Program-made: the position numbers and the translations under genes
Part shown: positions 27,539 through 35,987 of the stretch, piece after piece
Numbering within the stretch: position 1 is the first letter of the stretch
How the letters are laid out: each line of letters begins with the position of its first letter
Notes under the pieces: model-generated
Told to the model about the DNA's origin: nothing
What the model saw: the letters and a program-made list of their open reading frames with translations, nothing else
The model's database searches: none
Assembly (NCBI RefSeq): GCF_000585375.1
Contig: NZ_KK073874.1
Coordinates: 5,982,894-6,046,893, forward strand
From: Cryptosporangium arvum DSM 44712
GTDB taxonomy: Bacteria > Actinomycetota > Actinomycetes > Mycobacteriales > Cryptosporangiaceae
Direction of reading: 5' to 3'
Length of the DNA stretch: 64,000 nucleotides

Positions 27539-29074
27539 TCAGTCGCGCAGGACGCAGACCGTGGCGAGCGTGGGGTCGGCCGAGCCGTGGATGTGCATTC
27601 CGCTCGCGACCGCGCGGGTCAGCGCGGCGACGGCGTCGCCGTCGAGGCACTCACCGGGCATGACCGCGGGGACGCCCGGCGGGTACGGCGTGATGGGTTC
27701 GGCGCTGGTGCGCCCGACGGCCCGCTCCAGCGGGACGGTCTCGGTCGCGGCGAAGTGGGCCTCGCGCGGGGTGCAGACCTGGGTGCGCGGCGCCAGCAGC
27801 GCCTCGACCAGCCGGCCGTCCCAAGCCGGGCGCAGCAGCCGGCGCGGACGGCAAGACAGCGTCCGCAGCGCGGTGACCAGCGCGTCCACGACGTCCGGCG
27901 AGGTGCACGTGGTGATCGCGACGAACAGGTTGCTCTCGTCGGCGCCCTCCACGGCCACCGCCGGGTGCAGCAGCCCGCTGGTGCCAAGGCCGGGGCCGGG
28001 CGTCCGGAGCAGCCTCTCGATCTCGAGACCGGTGAGGCCCAGCCCGGCGACGCTGATGACCAGGCGCAGCGGGTCGAACCGCTCGGCCGGGACGCCGAGG
28101 TCCTCGGCTTCGGCCACCCGGACACCGGGGATCGCGGCCAGCCGCCGGCGGGCGTTCGCGACCAGTTCCAGGGTCCGGTCGAGCAGGGTGCGGCCGCGGC
28201 TGACCATCGTCCGGCGGGCGTCGTCGATGCTCGCGAGCACCGGCAGCAGCGGGCTGGTGGTCTGGGTCATCTGGACCACGCGGCTGATCCGGTCGGCCTC
28301 GAACCGGTCGCCCCTGGTGAAGATGATCGCGGCTCCGGACGGCGCGGCGAGCATCTTGTGCGCGGACGTGACCGACACGTCGGCGCCGACCGAGATCGCG
28401 TGCGCCGGCAGGTCGGGGTGGAACGGCAGGTGCGCGCCCCAGGCCTCGTCGACCATCAGCGGGGTGCCGTGGCGGTGGGCCACGTCGGCGAGCGCGCGGA
28501 CGTCGGAGCACGCGCCGGCGTACCCCGGGCTGACCATGCTCACCAGCCCGGCCCGGTGGCCCTGGGCGGACAGCCCGGTCAGCGTCTCGTCGAGCGCGGC
28601 CGGATCGATGCCGAGGCTGATGCCGAAGCCGCCCTCGTCGAGGCGCGGGGTGACCCAGTGCGGCGTCGCGCCGGAGAGGACCAGGCCGGCCAGCGTGGAC
28701 GTGTGGCTGTCGCGGGCGACGACGACGTGCTGGCTCGGCTGGGCCAGATGGACCGCCCGGTTGCCTCCGGACGAGCCGTCGAGCAGGAACAACGCGGTGT
28801 CGGCGCCCCAGGCGGCCGCGGCGAGCGCCTCGGCCTCGCGGCGGGCGTTCGTCGCGTCCGCGGGGGTCAGCCAGACGTCGGAGGCCAGGAACGTGTTCCC
28901 CAGCAGGGCGCGCAGGCCGGTGCCGACCGTGCGTCCGCCGGCGTGGCCGGGGACGTGCAGCGCGCCGGTCTCCAGGCCTCGGTAGTGGAGGATCGCGTCG
29001 ACCAGCGGGGCCGCGCTGTGGGCCGCGTCGAAGAGGACGGGCCGATCTCCGGAGGGCAGGGCAACGGCGGTCAT
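27539..29074 (-). CDS. Orn/Lys/Arg-decarboxylase-family PLP enzyme
   Basis: A 511-residue fold-type I PLP enzyme of the short (SpeA/YaaO-like) Orn/Lys/Arg decarboxylase family. GALHVPGHAGG (38-47) is the family N-terminal motif. DGSSGGNRA binds phosphate, His124 in RDSHTS should stack on PLP, Asp209 in VDEAWGAH pairs with the pyridine nitrogen, and Lys240 in TSAHKML is the Schiff-base lysine. A C-terminal domain with PYPPGVPAVMPGE is also typical. The activity could be arginine, lysine or ornithine decarboxylation, or a related reaction. Its ATG overlaps the stop of the SMR-like gene (ATGA), and the NOS-like gene follows after 25 bp, so all three are one operon. Confidence 0.88.
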   Translation of the reverse strand: MTAVALPSGDRPVLFDAAHSAAPLVDAILHYRGLETGALHVPGHAGGRTVGTGLRALLGNTFLASDVWLTPADATNARREAEALAAAAWGADTALFLLDGSSGGNRAVHLAQPSQHVVVARDSHTSTLAGLVLSGATPHWVTPRLDEGGFGISLGIDPAALDETLTGLSAQGHRAGLVSMVSPGYAGACSDVRALADVAHRHGTPLMVDEAWGAHLPFHPDLPAHAISVGADVSVTSAHKMLAAPSGAAIIFTRGDRFEADRISRVVQMTQTTSPLLPVLASIDDARRTMVSRGRTLLDRTLELVANARRRLAAIPGVRVAEAEDLGVPAERFDPLRLVISVAGLGLTGLEIERLLRTPGPGLGTSGLLHPAVAVEGADESNLFVAITTCTSPDVVDALVTALRTLSCRPRRLLRPAWDGRLVEALLAPRTQVCTPREAHFAATETVPLERAVGRTSAEPITPYPPGVPAVMPGECLDGDAVAALTRAVASGMHIHGSADPTLATVCVLRD

Positions 29075-29637
29075 CGGTTCGCCGTCCTTTCACCGATGAC
29101 CGCCGTGCCGCCGGGCGCGCCGGACGGGCCGGCGCTCGGGGTGGGGGCGATCGAGACGGATTTGGTGGGCTTTCCGTTGGGCGCGAAGATCATGTAGGCC
29201 ATCAGGGCGAAGATCGCGGCCATCGCGAACCACTTCCCGGTGGGCACCACGACGCCGTTCGCGACTTTGTCCATGATCAGGACCCCGACCTGGACGCCGA
29301 CGATCCAGCCGAGCGTCACGGTGCCGAGCTCGGCCCAGTGGAGGCTCGCGGCGTAGACGGCGAACACTCCCAGGAAGGCGATCGCGCCGGCCGACCACCA
29401 GAGCTGGTGCCCGTCGGCCATGTAGCGGATCGCGCAGTAGCTGCCGATCAGGTCCAGGCCGGTCAGCGCGACCATCGCGACGAGCCCCATCGGGGAGAAC
29501 TCGATGAAGCTCTTGCCGGCCACGATCGGTTCGGCCAGCACGGACGCCACGGTCGGCTCGGTCAAAGCCGCGGGGAGACGGAAGACGTCAACGGCGGCTG
29601 GTGCCGACGCGGCGGTCAAAGTCGAATACATGGCCAT
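29071..29637 (-). CDS. Small four-helix membrane protein, SMR/EmrE-like
   Basis: A 188-residue protein with a soluble N-terminus of about 48 residues, four transmembrane helices (51-155) and a Pro/Ser-rich tail. The membrane part can be aligned by eye with small multidrug resistance (SMR) transporters. LDLIGSYCAIRYMADGHQLW corresponds to the EmrE segment around Glu14 with Asp62 replacing the Glu, and LGTVTLGWIVG puts Trp111 at the EmrE Trp63 position. SMR proteins are proton-coupled exporters of cations, including guanidinium (Gdx). The 188-residue length exceeds the usual 105-110. First gene of the operon with the decarboxylase-like and NOS-like genes; the 30-nt element lies 80 bp upstream. 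Identity is moderate and needs profile searching. Confidence 0.55.
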   Translation of the reverse strand: MAMYSTLTAASAPAAVDVFRLPAALTEPTVASVLAEPIVAGKSFIEFSPMGLVAMVALTGLDLIGSYCAIRYMADGHQLWWSAGAIAFLGVFAVYAASLHWAELGTVTLGWIVGVQVGVLIMDKVANGVVVPTGKWFAMAAIFALMAYMIFAPNGKPTKSVSIAPTPSAGPSGAPGGTAVIGERTANR

Positions 29638-29716
29638 CAGCGCTCCACTTCCTCACGGACTCGGCCCCGGCGGGTGTGTCCGTCGCTGTGAATACGCTCG
29701 CCCACTCTGCGTAATG

Positions 29717-29746
29717 AGACATCGGTCGACTGACGTAGACGCGAAG
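29717..29746 (-). promoter_or_regulatory. Shared 30-nt upstream element, copy 2
   Basis: Identical at 29 of 30 bases to 26372-26401, with an inner GTCGAC palindrome. It sits about 80 bp upstream of the SMR-like gene start in the otherwise empty interval 29638-29922. Its presence before both minus-strand units implies a shared regulator. Confidence 0.6.
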
Positions 29747-29922
29747 CGCGCAGCGCGGCCGTGCCGTACGTCTGCGGGAATTGCATTGCAGAGTCGGCGG
29801 TTCTACGGCGATCCGATGGGTCGAACGGTGGAGCGTGCGGTGGCCGCTCGGCGTGAGCGTGGAGGGAGCAGCAGGAGCACGCACGCGCCCGCCGGAAAGT
29901 TCAGACCGGTAGGGTCTGGCCG

Positions 29923-30378
29923 ATGTCCACCACGCCCCCACCGACGGCCGTCCGGTCGGTCGCGATCGCGCTGATCGTCGTCGGCGCGCTCGACCTGGTG
30001 TTCGCCGTCCTCGCGTGTTGCGGCCGGGTCGCGCGGCTCGGTCAGAGCGGCGACACCAACTTCACGTCCGACGCCGAGGCCGCCGGGTTCCTCACCTACA
30101 CGCTGCTGGCCGTGGCCTCGCTGCCGATCGGCGCCCTGGTCCTGACCGCGGGTGTGCTGCTGCTGCGGGGCCGGTCCCGGACGCTCGGCCAGGCCGGCGC
30201 GATCGCCGCGATGGTGCCGGTGTCCTGCTGCTTCCCGGTCGGCATCCCGGTCGGTATCTGGGCGCTGACGGTGCTCAAACGCGACGACGTCCGGGCGATG
30301 CTCGACCACCCCGGCGGCCCTCCCCCGGGCCCCGGCGGCTACCCGCCGCCCGGGGGTTACCCGCCGCCCGGGTACTGA
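29923..30378 (+). CDS. Small membrane protein with Pro/Gly/Tyr-rich tail
   Basis: A 151-residue hypothetical protein. A hydrophobic helix (SVAIALIVVGALDLVFAVLA) is followed by a loop and two or three more helices (LLAVASLPIGALVLTAGVLL, AAMVPVSCCFPVGIPVGIWA), then a cytoplasmic tail of PPGPGGYPPPGGYPPPGY. Such tails are frequent on actinobacterial DUF4190-like membrane proteins. It is divergent from the SMR-like operon and convergent with the MCP gene. Function unknown. Confidence 0.7.
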   Translation: MSTTPPPTAVRSVAIALIVVGALDLVFAVLACCGRVARLGQSGDTNFTSDAEAAGFLTYTLLAVASLPIGALVLTAGVLLLRGRSRTLGQAGAIAAMVPVSCCFPVGIPVGIWALTVLKRDDVRAMLDHPGGPPPGPGGYPPPGGYPPPGY

Positions 30379-30386
30379 CCGCCGGG

Positions 30387-31934
30387 TCAGGAGGTCTCGA
30401 AGGCCTGGGCCATCCGGGCCTGGTCCTCCAGCACCTCGTTGATCCGCGCCTGCACCGTGTCGAGCTCGCCGATCGTCTGGCTGGTCGCGTGGATGCCGGC
30501 GGCGACCTGCTGGCTGCTCGCCTGGATCCCGGTGATCTGGTCGGACACCTTCTGGGTCGCCTCCGCGGTCTCCCGGGCCAGCTCCTTGACCTCGTTCGCG
30601 ACGACCGCGAAGCCCCGCCCCACCTCCCCCGCGCGCGCCGCCTCGATCGTCGCGTTGAGCGCCAGCAGGTTCGTCTGCTCGGCGATGCCGCTGATGATGC
30701 GGATGACGTCGCCGATCGCCTGGGACGCGTTGCCGAGCGCCTCGACCTCGGTGGTCATCGCGCTGGCGCCGCGCATGGCCTGCTCGCCGACCGAGCTGGC
30801 GTCCATCGACGCCCGGCGCAGCTCGTTGATGCTGCCCAGCAACGCCTGGGCCTTCTCGTAGTCGTGCTCGGCCCGGCGCAGCATCTGCATCCGCTGCGAC
30901 ACCAGCAGCTGGACGTTGCGCAGCGCCGCGGCCCGCGACGGCGAGAGCTCGATCTCCCGCGTCGTGAAGAAGTCCATCGTGCCGAGGATCCGGTCGCCGT
31001 CGAGGATCGGGAAGCAGACGCCGGACTTCACCCCGGCGCGCTGGGCGGCCGGTGCGCGCACGCAGTCGGTCATCTCCGCGAGGTCGCGGACGAACACCAG
31101 GTCCCTGGCCTTCCAGGTGCGGCCGGAGAGGCCGACGCCCTCGGCGAACGTCGCGGCCAGCGTCACCTTGCGGAACTCGTCGCCGGCCGAGCCCGACTCG
31201 ACCTTGAAACGCAGGACGTTCTCCTGCTCGTCGAGCTGCCAGAACGAGCCGTAGGCCCAGCCGAACGCGGACCGCACGGTGTCCAGGGCCACGCGCAGCG
31301 CGGAGTCCTGCTCGGTCGCCTCGCCGATCTTCGTGACGACGGTCGTCACCGCCTCGCGGTCCTCGAGCGTCTCCCGGAGCGCGGCGGCGGCGATCGCGTT
31401 GTTGCGCGCGATCAGCGCGATGCGGGTGATCGCGGCCCACTTGTCGCTGCTGAACGCGGGCAGCGGGTCACGGCCGAAGAACTCCAGCACGGCGACGACG
31501 GTCCCGCCCTGCAGCAGCGGCACCGACGCGGCGTGCATCATGCCGGCCCGGTGGGCCGCGCCCCAGCGCAGGCACCGGTCGCCGGCGTGCGGGTCCTCGC
31601 TCGTCATCACCGGCCGGCGGTTGTTCACCGCGACGCCGAGCAGGCCGGCGTCCGGGGGGATGCTCGCCGACCCGCCGATCGCGGCCTGCAGCGTGCTCGA
31701 GAGCTCGCCGTACTCGGCGCTGAGCGAGTACTGGCCGCTCGGCTCCTTCGACCACCAGGCCCCGTAGGCGAGGTTGAGGGCCTGGACCAGCTCCCGGACG
31801 ATCTTCGCGCTGGCGTCCTCGAGGCTCTCGACGCCCTCCCCGAGCGCGGACAGGACCCGCTCGAGCGCCTCGACGTCGCGCGGCACGACGAACGCCGTGG
31901 TGGGGCCTGCGTCCGACCGGGAGAACCAGCCCAT
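30387..31934 (-). CDS. Soluble GAF-domain methyl-accepting-type signalling protein
   Basis: A 515-residue protein without membrane segments. Two GAF-like sensor domains (about 30-180 and 205-350, the second containing [19 protein letters not shown]) precede a coiled-coil methyl-accepting signalling domain. The conserved hairpin tip is [20 protein letters not shown] and [20 protein letters not shown]. The signalling domain is short and the first methylation helix is reduced. No che or flagellar genes are nearby, so it may feed a distant chemotaxis array or another pathway. GAF ligands (gas, redox or small molecule) cannot be inferred. Confidence 0.88.
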   Translation of the reverse strand: MGWFSRSDAGPTTAFVVPRDVEALERVLSALGEGVESLEDASAKIVRELVQALNLAYGAWWSKEPSGQYSLSAEYGELSSTLQAAIGGSASIPPDAGLLGVAVNNRRPVMTSEDPHAGDRCLRWGAAHRAGMMHAASVPLLQGGTVVAVLEFFGRDPLPAFSSDKWAAITRIALIARNNAIAAAALRETLEDREAVTTVVTKIGEATEQDSALRVALDTVRSAFGWAYGSFWQLDEQENVLRFKVESGSAGDEFRKVTLAATFAEGVGLSGRTWKARDLVFVRDLAEMTDCVRAPAAQRAGVKSGVCFPILDGDRILGTMDFFTTREIELSPSRAAALRNVQLLVSQRMQMLRRAEHDYEKAQALLGSINELRRASMDASSVGEQAMRGASAMTTEVEALGNASQAIGDVIRIISGIAEQTNLLALNATIEAARAGEVGRGFAVVANEVKELARETAEATQKVSDQITGIQASSQQVAAGIHATSQTIGELDTVQARINEVLEDQARMAQAFETS

Positions 31935-31992
31935 GCCGTGCCTTTCCCTGAGAGCGCCACTCAGGTGTCAGTTCGGCGGCGTACTCCGTCAC

Positions 31993-32817
31993 TCAAGGCA
32001 AATCACAACCTTGTTCCCACCGCTTCGCACCCGTTCCGGTCCGGAGGCCGGTGGCGACGAGCACGCACGCCACCGCGAGCAGCGCGGGGGCGGTGGGCGA
32101 ACCCTCGGTGCCGAGGGCGGCCCACTGGGCGACGGCCAGCAGAAGGGCCAGGGCCAGGGCGCCGAGTACGGCGCCGGCGAGCCACCGGGGGCGGACGTCG
32201 GGCGGGCCCACCCGGGCGAGCCAGAGCGTCACCGCGGCCAGCCCGAGCGCGACCGGCCAGGTCCAGCCGGCCAGCCACGGCAGCAGCCCGGCCACCACGA
32301 GCAGGCCGATCTCACGCACGTCCCAGGACGGGCGCCGCAGGTCACGCAGCCAGCCCGGCCGGGCCAGCCCCACCCCGGCGAGCGCGAGCGCGGTGGCCGC
32401 CGCCCCGACCGCATCCGCCCCCGGCACGAGCGGAGCCGCCGCCAGCACCGCGGCGGTCGCGTCGACGGCGGCTCCGCTCGTGCCCGGGGTGTCCCGGTCG
32501 GAGCCGGTCTCGCTCAGCCGGACCCGGTACCCGGGGCCGGCCTGGTCGCCGCTGAGCACCTGCGTGCCGGTGGCCCCGGAGGGCTCCTGCGGTAGCGACC
32601 CCAGCGCCGACAGCCCGAACCAGACCCCCGCCGCCAGCAGCAGCGGCACCGCCAGGGACACCCGGCCCCACCGGTGCCAGGCCACGCACGCGACCAGCCC
32701 GAGCAACGCGGGCGACACCAGCCGGCAGACCACCAGGTCGAGCACGAGCAGGACACCGAGCACCAGGGCGGCGGCGAACACCAGTCGGCCCGGCCGGACG
32801 GTACGGGGGGCGGTCAC
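31993..32817 (-). CDS. Polytopic membrane protein of unknown function
   Basis: A 274-residue Ala/Leu-rich membrane protein. It has two or three N-terminal helices, an extracytoplasmic loop (QEPSGATGTQVLSGDQAGPG) and five to six further hydrophobic segments to the C-terminus. I do not recognise a family. Its ATG overlaps the stop of the FAD monooxygenase gene by 4 bp, so the two are co-translated. Confidence 0.7.
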   Translation of the reverse strand: MTAPRTVRPGRLVFAAALVLGVLLVLDLVVCRLVSPALLGLVACVAWHRWGRVSLAVPLLLAAGVWFGLSALGSLPQEPSGATGTQVLSGDQAGPGYRVRLSETGSDRDTPGTSGAAVDATAAVLAAAPLVPGADAVGAAATALALAGVGLARPGWLRDLRRPSWDVREIGLLVVAGLLPWLAGWTWPVALGLAAVTLWLARVGPPDVRPRWLAGAVLGALALALLLAVAQWAALGTEGSPTAPALLAVACVLVATGLRTGTGAKRWEQGCDLP

Positions 32818-34235
32818 GGCACGGGACTGTAGTGGCTCCCGTCCAGTTCCGTGTCCAGGTAGCCGCGCACCGCGGCGGCGTCGTCGGCCAGCAGACCGAT
32901 GTACCCGTCCGGCCGCACGACGACGTAGCCACCGGCCTCCGGGTCGATTCCGTAGGACTCGTACGCCGCGGTCGCTCCGGTGTCCAGCTCGACGGCGTGA
33001 TCGAGAGCCGGAGCGGGACGGAAGGCGAGGACGCTCGCGTGCGGACCGCGGAAGCGGTCGAACAGCGTGCCGCCCGGGAGGGGCGCGTCCGGGGCACGGT
33101 CACCGGCGCGCAGCACGCCCGGCGCGCGGCGGGTGTCGACCGACAGCGTGCTGTCGCGGTAGTGGAGGTCGAGCTGGTCGGTGTCGCGGCCGCGGCGAGG
33201 CGCGTCCTGGGAGCCACGGAGGAGCAGCGTGGAGAGGCCGAGCACGTCGGCGGCGACCGGCTGACGCTCGGCCTGGTAGGTGTCGAGCAGGTCGGCGGAC
33301 GCGCCGGCGAGGACGGCCGCCAGCTTCCACCCCAGGTTGTAGGCGTCCTGCACCCCGGTGTTGAGGCCCTGTCCGCCGGCCGGGGAGTGCGCGTGCGCGG
33401 CGTCGCCGGCCAGGAACACGCGGCCGTCGCGGTAGCGCGCGGCGAGCCGGATGTTCACCCGGTAGAGCGAGCGCCAGGTGACGGCTTCGAGCACCAGGTC
33501 GTCGCGGCCGCTGCGTTCGGTGACGAAGCGCTGCAGGTCGCCGGGCTCCTCGTCGGGGGCGAGCGGCGCGGTGAGCTGGAAGGTGTCGGTACCGGGCAGC
33601 GGGCAGAGGCCCAGCGTCAGCTCCTGGGTGGCCAGGTCGCCCCAGATGTGCCAGTGGTCGCGGTCGAGCCGGCCGTCCGGGAACCGCACGTCGGCGAGCG
33701 CCATGCGCTCGGTCTCGTACGTGTCGCCGAGGAAGGGGATGCCCAGCGCCCTGCGGACCGTGCTGCGGCCGCCGTCGGCGCCGACCGCGTACCGCGCGCG
33801 GATGCCCGCGGCGGTGACCCCGTCGTCGTCCTGGGTCAGGTCGGAGACGGCCGTCCCGTACTCGACCTCGACGCCGAGCGCGGCCAGGCGATGACGCAAC
33901 GCCTGCTCGGTGAGCTGCTGGGGCAGCATGACGATGCTCGGGTACGGGACGTCGGCGCCGGCCGCGCGTGGTTCGCCGAGCGTCCCCTCCCAGACGACGG
34001 TGTCGCCGCGGTAGGCACGCATCGGGGGGTAGGGGGCTGCGGTCGCGAGGACCTCGTCGATGACGCCGAGGTCGTCGAAGACCTCCTGGGTGCGGGGCTG
34101 GATGCCCTTGCCGCGGGAGGCCTGGACGGGGCCGGGGGCGGCGTCGACGATGCGGACGGGCACACCGCGGCGGGCCAGGTCGATGGCGAGGGTGAGGCCG
34201 GTCGGGCCGGCTCCGATCACGAGTACGTCGGTCAT
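32814..34235 (-). CDS. FAD-dependent aromatic monooxygenase
   Basis: A 473-residue class A flavoprotein monooxygenase of the PgaE/RdmE/rifampin-monooxygenase type. The FAD motif GAGPTGLTLAIDLARRG is at the N-terminus, the DG motif is in VGADGGRSTVRRALG, and the second FAD/GD motif is FLAGDAAHAHSPAGGQGLNT. A thioredoxin-like C-terminal domain is present but short. These enzymes hydroxylate aromatic polyketides, phenols or antibiotics with NAD(P)H and oxygen. ATG 34235 is chosen over an in-frame GTG six bases upstream. Substrate unknown; no polyketide genes are in the window, so resistance or catabolism are equally possible. Confidence 0.9.
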   Translation of the reverse strand: MTDVLVIGAGPTGLTLAIDLARRGVPVRIVDAAPGPVQASRGKGIQPRTQEVFDDLGVIDEVLATAAPYPPMRAYRGDTVVWEGTLGEPRAAGADVPYPSIVMLPQQLTEQALRHRLAALGVEVEYGTAVSDLTQDDDGVTAAGIRARYAVGADGGRSTVRRALGIPFLGDTYETERMALADVRFPDGRLDRDHWHIWGDLATQELTLGLCPLPGTDTFQLTAPLAPDEEPGDLQRFVTERSGRDDLVLEAVTWRSLYRVNIRLAARYRDGRVFLAGDAAHAHSPAGGQGLNTGVQDAYNLGWKLAAVLAGASADLLDTYQAERQPVAADVLGLSTLLLRGSQDAPRRGRDTDQLDLHYRDSTLSVDTRRAPGVLRAGDRAPDAPLPGGTLFDRFRGPHASVLAFRPAPALDHAVELDTGATAAYESYGIDPEAGGYVVVRPDGYIGLLADDAAAVRGYLDTELDGSHYSPVP

Positions 34236-34382
34236 GCGCACACCGTCGCGGCACCCGCTGGCGAAACGCTGGCAGAGCGCTGACGGTGACGGCGGTCACA
34301 CCCCGTATTTCCCGGCGATCTCGCGGGTCTGTGTCCGTGAAAGCGCGCCACGGAGCGCGACGAACGTGGAGAGGGGAACTCC

Positions 34383-35840
34383 GTGACCAGCAAAGAGATC
34401 GTGATCGCACCCAGGCCGGTGCCGTACGGCTCCGCCGCCGCCGACCTGAGCGACGAGCCGTTCGCCATCCGGATGGCCGCCCGCCTCGGCGACGCCAAGC
34501 GCTCGGTGGACCGCTTCGTCCACGAGGTCCGCTACCGCCCCCCGCGCGCCCGGACCGCCCGGATGCTGGTGCTCATCCCGGCGCACAACGAGGAAGCGAC
34601 GATCGCCAAGACGCTCGACGCGCTGCTCACCCAGTCCCGGGTGCCCGACCGGATCGTCGTCATCGCCGACAACTGCACCGACGACACCGAGAAGATCGCC
34701 CGCCGCTACCGCGGGGTGACGGTCATGCGGACCGTCGACAACCACGACCGCAAGGTCGGCGCGCTCAACCAGGCCTGGCGCCGCTGGCAGGCCGGCTACG
34801 ACTTCATCGCCGGCATCGACGCCGACACGCAGCTGGCGCCCGACTGCCTCCAGCACCTGGAGGAGGAGCTCGCCAACACGCCCCGCGCCGGCGGCGTCAT
34901 GGCGCGGTACACCTTCGACCAGCGCCTGGGCACGACGCCGATGGCCCGCCTGCTGATCCGCCTGCAGCGCATGGAGTTCGCCGGCTGGACGATGGACGCG
35001 CTGCAGAAGAACCGCACCACCTACGTCCTCGGCGGCCAGGCGTCGCTGTTCAACGCCGACGCCTTACGGCGAGTCACCGAGCGCAACAACACCCCGGGCC
35101 CGTGGGACGCGTCCGCGCAGGTCGAGGACATGCAGCTCACCGGCGACCTGCGCGGCATGCGGTACGAGACGCTGGTCTCCCCGAACGCCCGGGCGCACGC
35201 CGGCGCGATGCTCACGTTCCGCTCGCTCTGGGCGCAGCGCCGCAAGTGGGACGAGGGCATGGCGCGCCTGCTCGCCAAGCCGCAGCTGTCCAAGTGGACC
35301 GCGACCCTCTGGCGTCAGCAGCTCTCGCTGCTCTCCAACGGCGTCACCCGGCTGCTGTTCCTCTTCCTGCTGACGTTCTCGCTGATGGTGCACCAGTTCG
35401 TCTGGTCCTGGTGGTGGCTCACCCCGACCGTGGTCGCGTCGCTGCTCAACGCCCGGGTCGCGTGGACGATGCCCAACCGCACGATGGGTGACGTGGTCAC
35501 CGCGATGCTGCTGCTCCCGGTCGAGGCGTACCTCTGGTTCCGGCTCGCCTGCACCACCGCGTCCTGGTCGAACGTGCTGGCCGGCATCAAGCGGGACGGC
35601 TGGGAGGACCAGGCCCGCGCCGAGCGCGGTGCCTCCAACGGCCCGGGCCGCATCATCACCGCGGTCGCGATCGTGGCGGTGCTCGCCGGTCTGACGGTCT
35701 TCGGCTGGCTGCACGCCCCGCTGTGGCTGCAGGAGCGGGTGCTGACCGTCGGGTGGTCGCTCCTCGCGGTGGTGACCGTGCTCCAGACCCTGATGATGAT
35801 GATCCGCCTGGTCCGCCCCTCGCGCGGCTACCGCCCCTGA
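34383..35840 (+). CDS. Membrane glycosyltransferase, GT2 family
   Basis: A 485-residue processive-type GT2 enzyme. The nucleotide-binding start MLVLIPAHNEEATI, the ADNCTDDTE loop, the DxD-like GIDADTQ, the acceptor motif AQVEDMQLTG and the RRKW motif (AQRRKWDEGM, corresponding to QxxRW) are all present. At least four hydrophobic helices follow from about residue 320. Such proteins polymerise or transfer sugars at the cytoplasmic membrane (BcsA/HasA/IcaA-like fold). GTG 34383 follows GGAGAGGGG. Product polysaccharide unknown. Three hairpins follow the stop codon. Confidence 0.9.
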   Translation: MTSKEIVIAPRPVPYGSAAADLSDEPFAIRMAARLGDAKRSVDRFVHEVRYRPPRARTARMLVLIPAHNEEATIAKTLDALLTQSRVPDRIVVIADNCTDDTEKIARRYRGVTVMRTVDNHDRKVGALNQAWRRWQAGYDFIAGIDADTQLAPDCLQHLEEELANTPRAGGVMARYTFDQRLGTTPMARLLIRLQRMEFAGWTMDALQKNRTTYVLGGQASLFNADALRRVTERNNTPGPWDASAQVEDMQLTGDLRGMRYETLVSPNARAHAGAMLTFRSLWAQRRKWDEGMARLLAKPQLSKWTATLWRQQLSLLSNGVTRLLFLFLLTFSLMVHQFVWSWWWLTPTVVASLLNARVAWTMPNRTMGDVVTAMLLLPVEAYLWFRLACTTASWSNVLAGIKRDGWEDQARAERGASNGPGRIITAVAIVAVLAGLTVFGWLHAPLWLQERVLTVGWSLLAVVTVLQTLMMMIRLVRPSRGYRP

Positions 35841-35849
35841 GATGAACTT

Positions 35850-35891
35850 CCCGCTCCGGCCCGGCCGTCCCCTCCGCCGGGCCGGAGCGGG
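35850..35891. terminator. First of two tandem related GC stem-loops after the GT2 gene
   Basis: Perfect 16-bp arms (35850-35865 / 35876-35891, cccgctccggcccggc and its complement) with a 10-nt loop CGTCCCCTCC. Very stable; probably terminates or protects the GT2 transcript. Confidence 0.6.
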
Positions 35892-35898
35892 AGACAGG

Positions 35899-35940
35899 CC
35901 GACCCCGGCCGGGCCGTCCCCTCCGCTCGGCCGGAGTCGG
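35899..35940. terminator. Second tandem related GC stem-loop
   Basis: 13-bp arms with one mismatch (35899-35911 / 35928-35940) enclosing almost the same loop core (GGCCGTCCCCTCCGC) as the preceding hairpin. It appears to be a duplication of that stem-loop in which the arm bases have changed while pairing is retained. Confidence 0.5.
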
Positions 35941-35948
35941 AAGTATCG

Positions 35949-35981
35949 AAAGCCCCCGCACCGTTCCGGTGCGGGGGCTTT
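35949..35981. terminator. Bidirectional intrinsic terminator
   Basis: AAAGCCCCCGCACC - GTTCC - GGTGCGGGGGCTTT: 14-bp perfect stem with A/T edges on both sides, located between the convergent GT2 and nadK genes. The form is classic rho-independent on either strand. Confidence 0.88.
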
Positions 35982-35987
35982 CGCCGT

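Noticed and set aside
30387-31934. Chemotaxis operon
   Set aside because: Only one MCP-like gene is present; no cheA, cheW or flagellar genes in the window.
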